64,000 bases of DNA from Rhizobiaceae bacterium CPCC 101076 (GTDB lineage Bacteria; Pseudomonadota; Alphaproteobacteria; Rhizobiales; Methylopilaceae), in contig QDFX01000011.1 in assembly GCA_003347645.1 (NCBI GenBank), positions 62,001 to 126,000 of the forward strand, in the 5' to 3' direction. Below, in pieces: positions 61,032 through 64,000 of the stretch. Position numbers and translations under genes: made by a program. A model generated the notes under the pieces. It saw only the letters and a program-made list of their open reading frames with translations. It was not told where the DNA came from and did not search any database. Every line of letters begins with the position of its first letter. Within the stretch, counting starts at the first letter, position 1.

Positions 61032-62108
61032 ATGAGCGTGACGACAATGGATCTTGCCGTCGAGGGCGACCGCTCACGGACGGCCGCCGCGGGATTACTG
61101 TGGCTGTCGATGGCCCTCGCAGCCGTTGCGGTGATTTCGCTCGGCGTCGGCCCGGCCGGCCTTTCGGTCGGCCGGGTTCTGAGTATCCTGATGGCCGGTC
61201 CGCATTCGACGGATCAGCCGATCGGCGAGGTGCTGATCGTCTGGCAGGTGCGCATGCCGCGCATCCTGATGGCGGCGCTCGTCGGCGCATCGCTGGCGGT
61301 CGCGGGCGCTGTCCTGCAGGGGCTGTTCCGGAACCCGCTGGCCGATCCCGGCCTGGTCGGCGTCTCGTCGGGCGCGGCGCTCGGCGCGGTGTCGACCATC
61401 GTTCTCGGCAATACGATTCTCGCGCCGATGCTCGCGATCTTCGGAGCCTATGGGCTGCCGTTGATGGCGTTCCTCGGCGGTCTTGCCTCGACGATCGTCC
61501 TCTATCTGATCGCCACCCGGCAGGGACGGACGTCGGTCGCGACCATGCTGCTCGCGGGCATCGCGCTCGGAGCGTTCGCCGCCGCTGGCACCGGCGTGCT
61601 GATCTACATCAGCAGCGAACAGCAGCTTCGCGACATCACCTTCTGGACGCTCGGCGGCCTCAGCGGTTCGTCATGGGCGAAGCTCGCGGTCAGCGGGCCG
61701 ATCATGATGCTTGTGATCATCGCCGTCCCGGTTCTCGGCCGTGGTCTCAACGCGATCGTGCTGGGGGAGGCGGAGGCCTTCCATCTCGGTGTCTCCGTCC
61801 AGCGGATGAAACGGCTGGCGATCTTCCTGGTCGCGCTGGCCACGGGCGCCGCCGTCGCGACAAGCGGCGTCATCGGCTTTGTCGGCATCGTCGTGCCGCA
61901 TCTGCTTCGGCTTGGAATGGGAGCAGATCATCGTCCGCTGCTGCCTGCCTGCGCGCTGCTCGGTGCGATCCTGCTGCTGCTGGCCGATATGGCGGCGCGG
62001 ACGATCGTCTCCCCGGCGGAATTGCCGATCGGCATCATCACCGCTCTGCTCGGCGCGCCATTCTTCCTCTGGATGCTGCTCAAGCAGCGTAATCTGATCG
62101 ACCTGTAG
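61032..62108 (+). CDS. hmuU: Heme ABC transporter permease (FecCD family)
   Basis: 358 residues with about ten membrane segments. LIVWQVRMPRILMAALVGAS, LQGLFRNPLADPGLVGVSSG (coupling-helix region) and GVIGFVGIVVPHLLRLGMG are FecCD/BtuC-family signatures. It forms the inner-membrane channel for heme with HmuT and HmuV. The tail (LGAPFFLWMLLKQRN) is standard. It is tightly packed between hmuT and hmuV (3-bp gaps). Confidence 0.94.
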   Translation: MSVTTMDLAVEGDRSRTAAAGLLWLSMALAAVAVISLGVGPAGLSVGRVLSILMAGPHSTDQPIGEVLIVWQVRMPRILMAALVGASLAVAGAVLQGLFRNPLADPGLVGVSSGAALGAVSTIVLGNTILAPMLAIFGAYGLPLMAFLGGLASTIVLYLIATRQGRTSVATMLLAGIALGAFAAAGTGVLIYISSEQQLRDITFWTLGGLSGSSWAKLAVSGPIMMLVIIAVPVLGRGLNAIVLGEAEAFHLGVSVQRMKRLAIFLVALATGAAVATSGVIGFVGIVVPHLLRLGMGADHRPLLPACALLGAILLLLADMAARTIVSPAELPIGIITALLGAPFFLWMLLKQRNLIDL

Positions 62109-62111
62109 GCC

Positions 62112-62909
62112 ATGTTCGAGCTTCGTGACGTCTCGGTGAGCTTCGGCTCCCGCCCCATCCTGCATGGCCTGTCGACGCGCATCGAGCCGGGCGTGCTGAC
62201 CGTCGTCGCCGGCCCGAACGGCGCCGGCAAATCGACGGTGCTGAAGGTGCTCACCGGAGAACTCGCGCCGGATTCCGGCGAGGCATTCTTCGAGGGGCGG
62301 AGCCTCACGAAAATGACGCCCGCCGCGATGGCCGCGCGACGGGCGGTGCTGCCTCAGAGCGCGCAGCTCAGTTTTCCGTTCACGGTACTCGAAGTGGTGC
62401 GGCTCGGCCTCGAGACGCGCCACGATCTCACATCCGACGCGCGAAACCAGATCGCGCTGAAATCGCTCGAACGGGTGGATCTGTCCGGCTTCGGCGGGCG
62501 GCATTACCAGCAGCTGTCGGGCGGCGAGCAGCAGCGCGTCCATCTCGCCCGCGTGCTCTGCCAGCTCGGCGAGCCGGTGGTCGACGGCCGTCCGCAATTC
62601 ATCTTCCTCGACGAGCCGACGTCGAGCCTCGACATCCGCCACCAGATCTCGACGCTCGAGATCGCCAGGGGCCTGGCGCGGGCGGGGGCGGGCGTTCTTG
62701 CGATCCTGCACGATCTCAATCTGGCGGCGGCATTCGCCGACCGGCTTCTGGTCATGCGTGCCGGGCAGCTCTATGCCGACGGGCATCCGCGCGAGGTCAT
62801 GACCGACACCCTCATCTCGGACGTGTTCGGCATCCCGCTCCGGGTCGGTCACCTGCCGACCGGCATGCCCTACATCCTCCCGCAGACGCTGGCCGGGATG
62901 GCGGCCTAG
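62112..62909 (+). CDS. hmuV: Heme ABC transporter ATP-binding protein
   Basis: 265 residues. Walker A VAGPNGAGKSTVLKVL, Q-loop LPQSAQLSFPFTVLEVV, signature QLSGGEQQRVHLARVL, Walker B FIFLDEPTSSLD and switch His in AILHDLNLAA are all intact. It energises HmuTU. It ends the rightward operon, and its last 4 bp overlap the end of the convergent siderophore-interacting protein gene. Confidence 0.95.
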   Translation: MFELRDVSVSFGSRPILHGLSTRIEPGVLTVVAGPNGAGKSTVLKVLTGELAPDSGEAFFEGRSLTKMTPAAMAARRAVLPQSAQLSFPFTVLEVVRLGLETRHDLTSDARNQIALKSLERVDLSGFGGRHYQQLSGGEQQRVHLARVLCQLGEPVVDGRPQFIFLDEPTSSLDIRHQISTLEIARGLARAGAGVLAILHDLNLAAAFADRLLVMRAGQLYADGHPREVMTDTLISDVFGIPLRVGHLPTGMPYILPQTLAGMAA

Positions 62910-63985
62910 TCGCGATCCTCGGGAGTGCCGGCATGGCCGCGTCGCCAATAGGCGGCGGCGAGGTGCTGGTCCTTGCCCAGCCCGCGCTCCTTGCGGAGAT
63001 ATTTGCGGATCGCGCGGGCGGCGCTCTGCTCGCAGCCGACGAGCACGAAGTCCGGAGCGTTCCCGGCCCAGTCGAAATCGCGGACTGCCGCGAACAGGGC
63101 ATCAGTGCTTCCGGCCTCGGCACCGTTGCGGTGCAGCCAGCGCAGATCGATCGTGGCGGCCGAGGAAATCACCTGCTCCTCGCTCGCGTCCGCGACTTCC
63201 AGGATGATCGTCGTGCGGGCGTGCTTCGGAAGTTCCGCCGCGATGCGGGCGATGACGGGCAAAGCGGTTTCGCAGCCGACGAGCAGATAGGACTCGACCG
63301 CCGGGATGTTCCCGCCGCCCGGACCCATCAGCCCGACGCGGTCGCCGGCTTTCGCTCCCATCGCCCAGACTGAACCGGGCGTATCGCCATGCAGGACGAC
63401 GTCGATGTCGAGTTCGCCGCGCTCATGGTCGATCCGCCGGATCGTGTAGACGCGGCGGGTGATCTCATCCTCGTCCTTCGGCCAGACCGCGCGGCCATCG
63501 GCTCCGAGCCAGGGCCAGACCGGGTCACGATCCCTGGGCGGGATCAGGACGCCGACATGCATGCCGCCAGTCTCGTAATGGCGGGTATCCGCGCAGGCGA
63601 GGGTGATCCGCCGCATCCTCGGCGTGACGTTGCAGGCGCCGCGAACCACGACTTCGCGGAAATACGGGATGTCGCGCGCGTCCGAACGGTCTCCCGTCCA
63701 GAACAGGTCGATCGCCTCGTCGTCGGCGAACATGAAGATGTGCTCGGCAATCGAGGATTTGACGATGAAGAGCGCGCCCTCGTTGGGGCACTCCGCCGTC
63801 ACCCGCAGGTCGTCGCCCACGACGTCCAGAATGGCCGTGCCGAGCGGGCTGTCGATCCGGCCGCCATCGGCGGTGCGGGTCACCGTGCCGTGCTCGACGA
63901 AGTGCCCGCAGAGTTTGTCGAGCACGGCTTTCGGATCGGGAAGCGTGACCCGCGTCGCCGCGACGAGCGTTTCGGTCTCAGCCAT
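62906..63985 (-). CDS. Siderophore-interacting FAD protein with N-terminal DUF2218
   Basis: About 359 residues from the ATG at 63985 (upstream GTG at 64000 is at the window edge, so a longer form cannot be excluded). The N-terminal ~100 residues are a DUF2218 domain (DSPLGTAILDVVGDDLRVTA). It is followed by a ViuB/SIP-type ferric-siderophore reductase: RRVYTIRRIDHERGELDIDV (FAD site), AKAGDRVGLMGPGGG, and VLVGCEQSAARAIRKYLR then AAYWRRGHAG at the NAD(P)H side. It would reduce ferric chelates in the cytoplasm. It converges on hmuV. Confidence 0.88.
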   Translation of the reverse strand: MAETETLVAATRVTLPDPKAVLDKLCGHFVEHGTVTRTADGGRIDSPLGTAILDVVGDDLRVTAECPNEGALFIVKSSIAEHIFMFADDEAIDLFWTGDRSDARDIPYFREVVVRGACNVTPRMRRITLACADTRHYETGGMHVGVLIPPRDRDPVWPWLGADGRAVWPKDEDEITRRVYTIRRIDHERGELDIDVVLHGDTPGSVWAMGAKAGDRVGLMGPGGGNIPAVESYLLVGCETALPVIARIAAELPKHARTTIILEVADASEEQVISSAATIDLRWLHRNGAEAGSTDALFAAVRDFDWAGNAPDFVLVGCEQSAARAIRKYLRKERGLGKDQHLAAAYWRRGHAGTPEDRD

Positions 63986-64000
63986 GATGGGTGTCTCCAC

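Noticed and set aside
1-64000. CRISPR array, rRNA operon, prophage or toxin-antitoxin system
   Set aside because: No regularly spaced repeats, rRNA-like sequence, phage structural genes or recognisable toxin/antitoxin pairs were found.

Overview
The window is a GC-rich, gene-dense chromosomal segment from an alphaproteobacterium, most likely of the Hyphomicrobiales. This is inferred from the family mix (DUF1402, DUF2336, a hemP-hmuTUV/hmuR/hmuQ/hutX heme cluster, many tripartite tricarboxylate transporters with FCD-type GntR regulators) and from a consensus alphaproteobacterial EcfG promoter. No rRNA, CRISPR array, prophage or intact IS was seen. There is one tRNA (Thr, UGU) and one short transposon-like element.

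1-26 kb is mostly housekeeping: the 3' part of a DUF1402 gene, a frameshifted glycerophosphodiesterase, ilvD, a Sel1-repeat protein, terC, xthA, yidD, thrS, a nitroreductase/flavin reductase pair, an aminotransferase, a lytic transglycosylase with a DUF2336 protein, an Hpt protein with a CheY-like regulator, NAD kinase and cutA. A small redox island follows (quinone-oxidoreductase-like enzyme, SDR, HxlR regulator with three direct-repeat operators on one helical face). Next are a Tat-exported metallo-hydrolase, a probable EcfG-driven pair ending in an ROK-type kinase whose motifs run in circularly permuted order, a large hybrid histidine kinase and a YqaA-like membrane protein.

26-35 kb holds a 196-bp inverted-repeat element inserted exactly between the stop codons of two convergent genes, an MFS exporter, a GH13 trehalose-synthase-like enzyme, tRNA-Thr, malate synthase G, and a haloacetate-dehalogenase-like hydrolase coupled to a four-domain rhodanese protein.

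35-56.5 kb is a catabolic island: two complete TctABC systems, three FCD-GntR regulators, three MmgE/PrpD proteins, three beta-decarboxylating (tartrate/isopropylmalate-type) dehydrogenases, a PdxA-type dehydrogenase, an enoyl-CoA hydratase, an SDR lacking its catalytic Ser and Tyr, and an AbrB-type membrane protein. Eight short dyads of the type (C/T)TGT(C/T)(A/G)ACA sit only at gene starts here and at the hydrolase/rhodanese operon, so the island is probably one regulon for unidentified hydroxy-polycarboxylic acids. This is the best candidate for an undescribed system.

56.5-64 kb is a divergent heme/iron uptake locus: hmuR-hmuQ-hutX leftward, hemP-hmuT-hmuU-hmuV rightward, and a convergent DUF2218/siderophore-interacting flavoprotein at the right edge.
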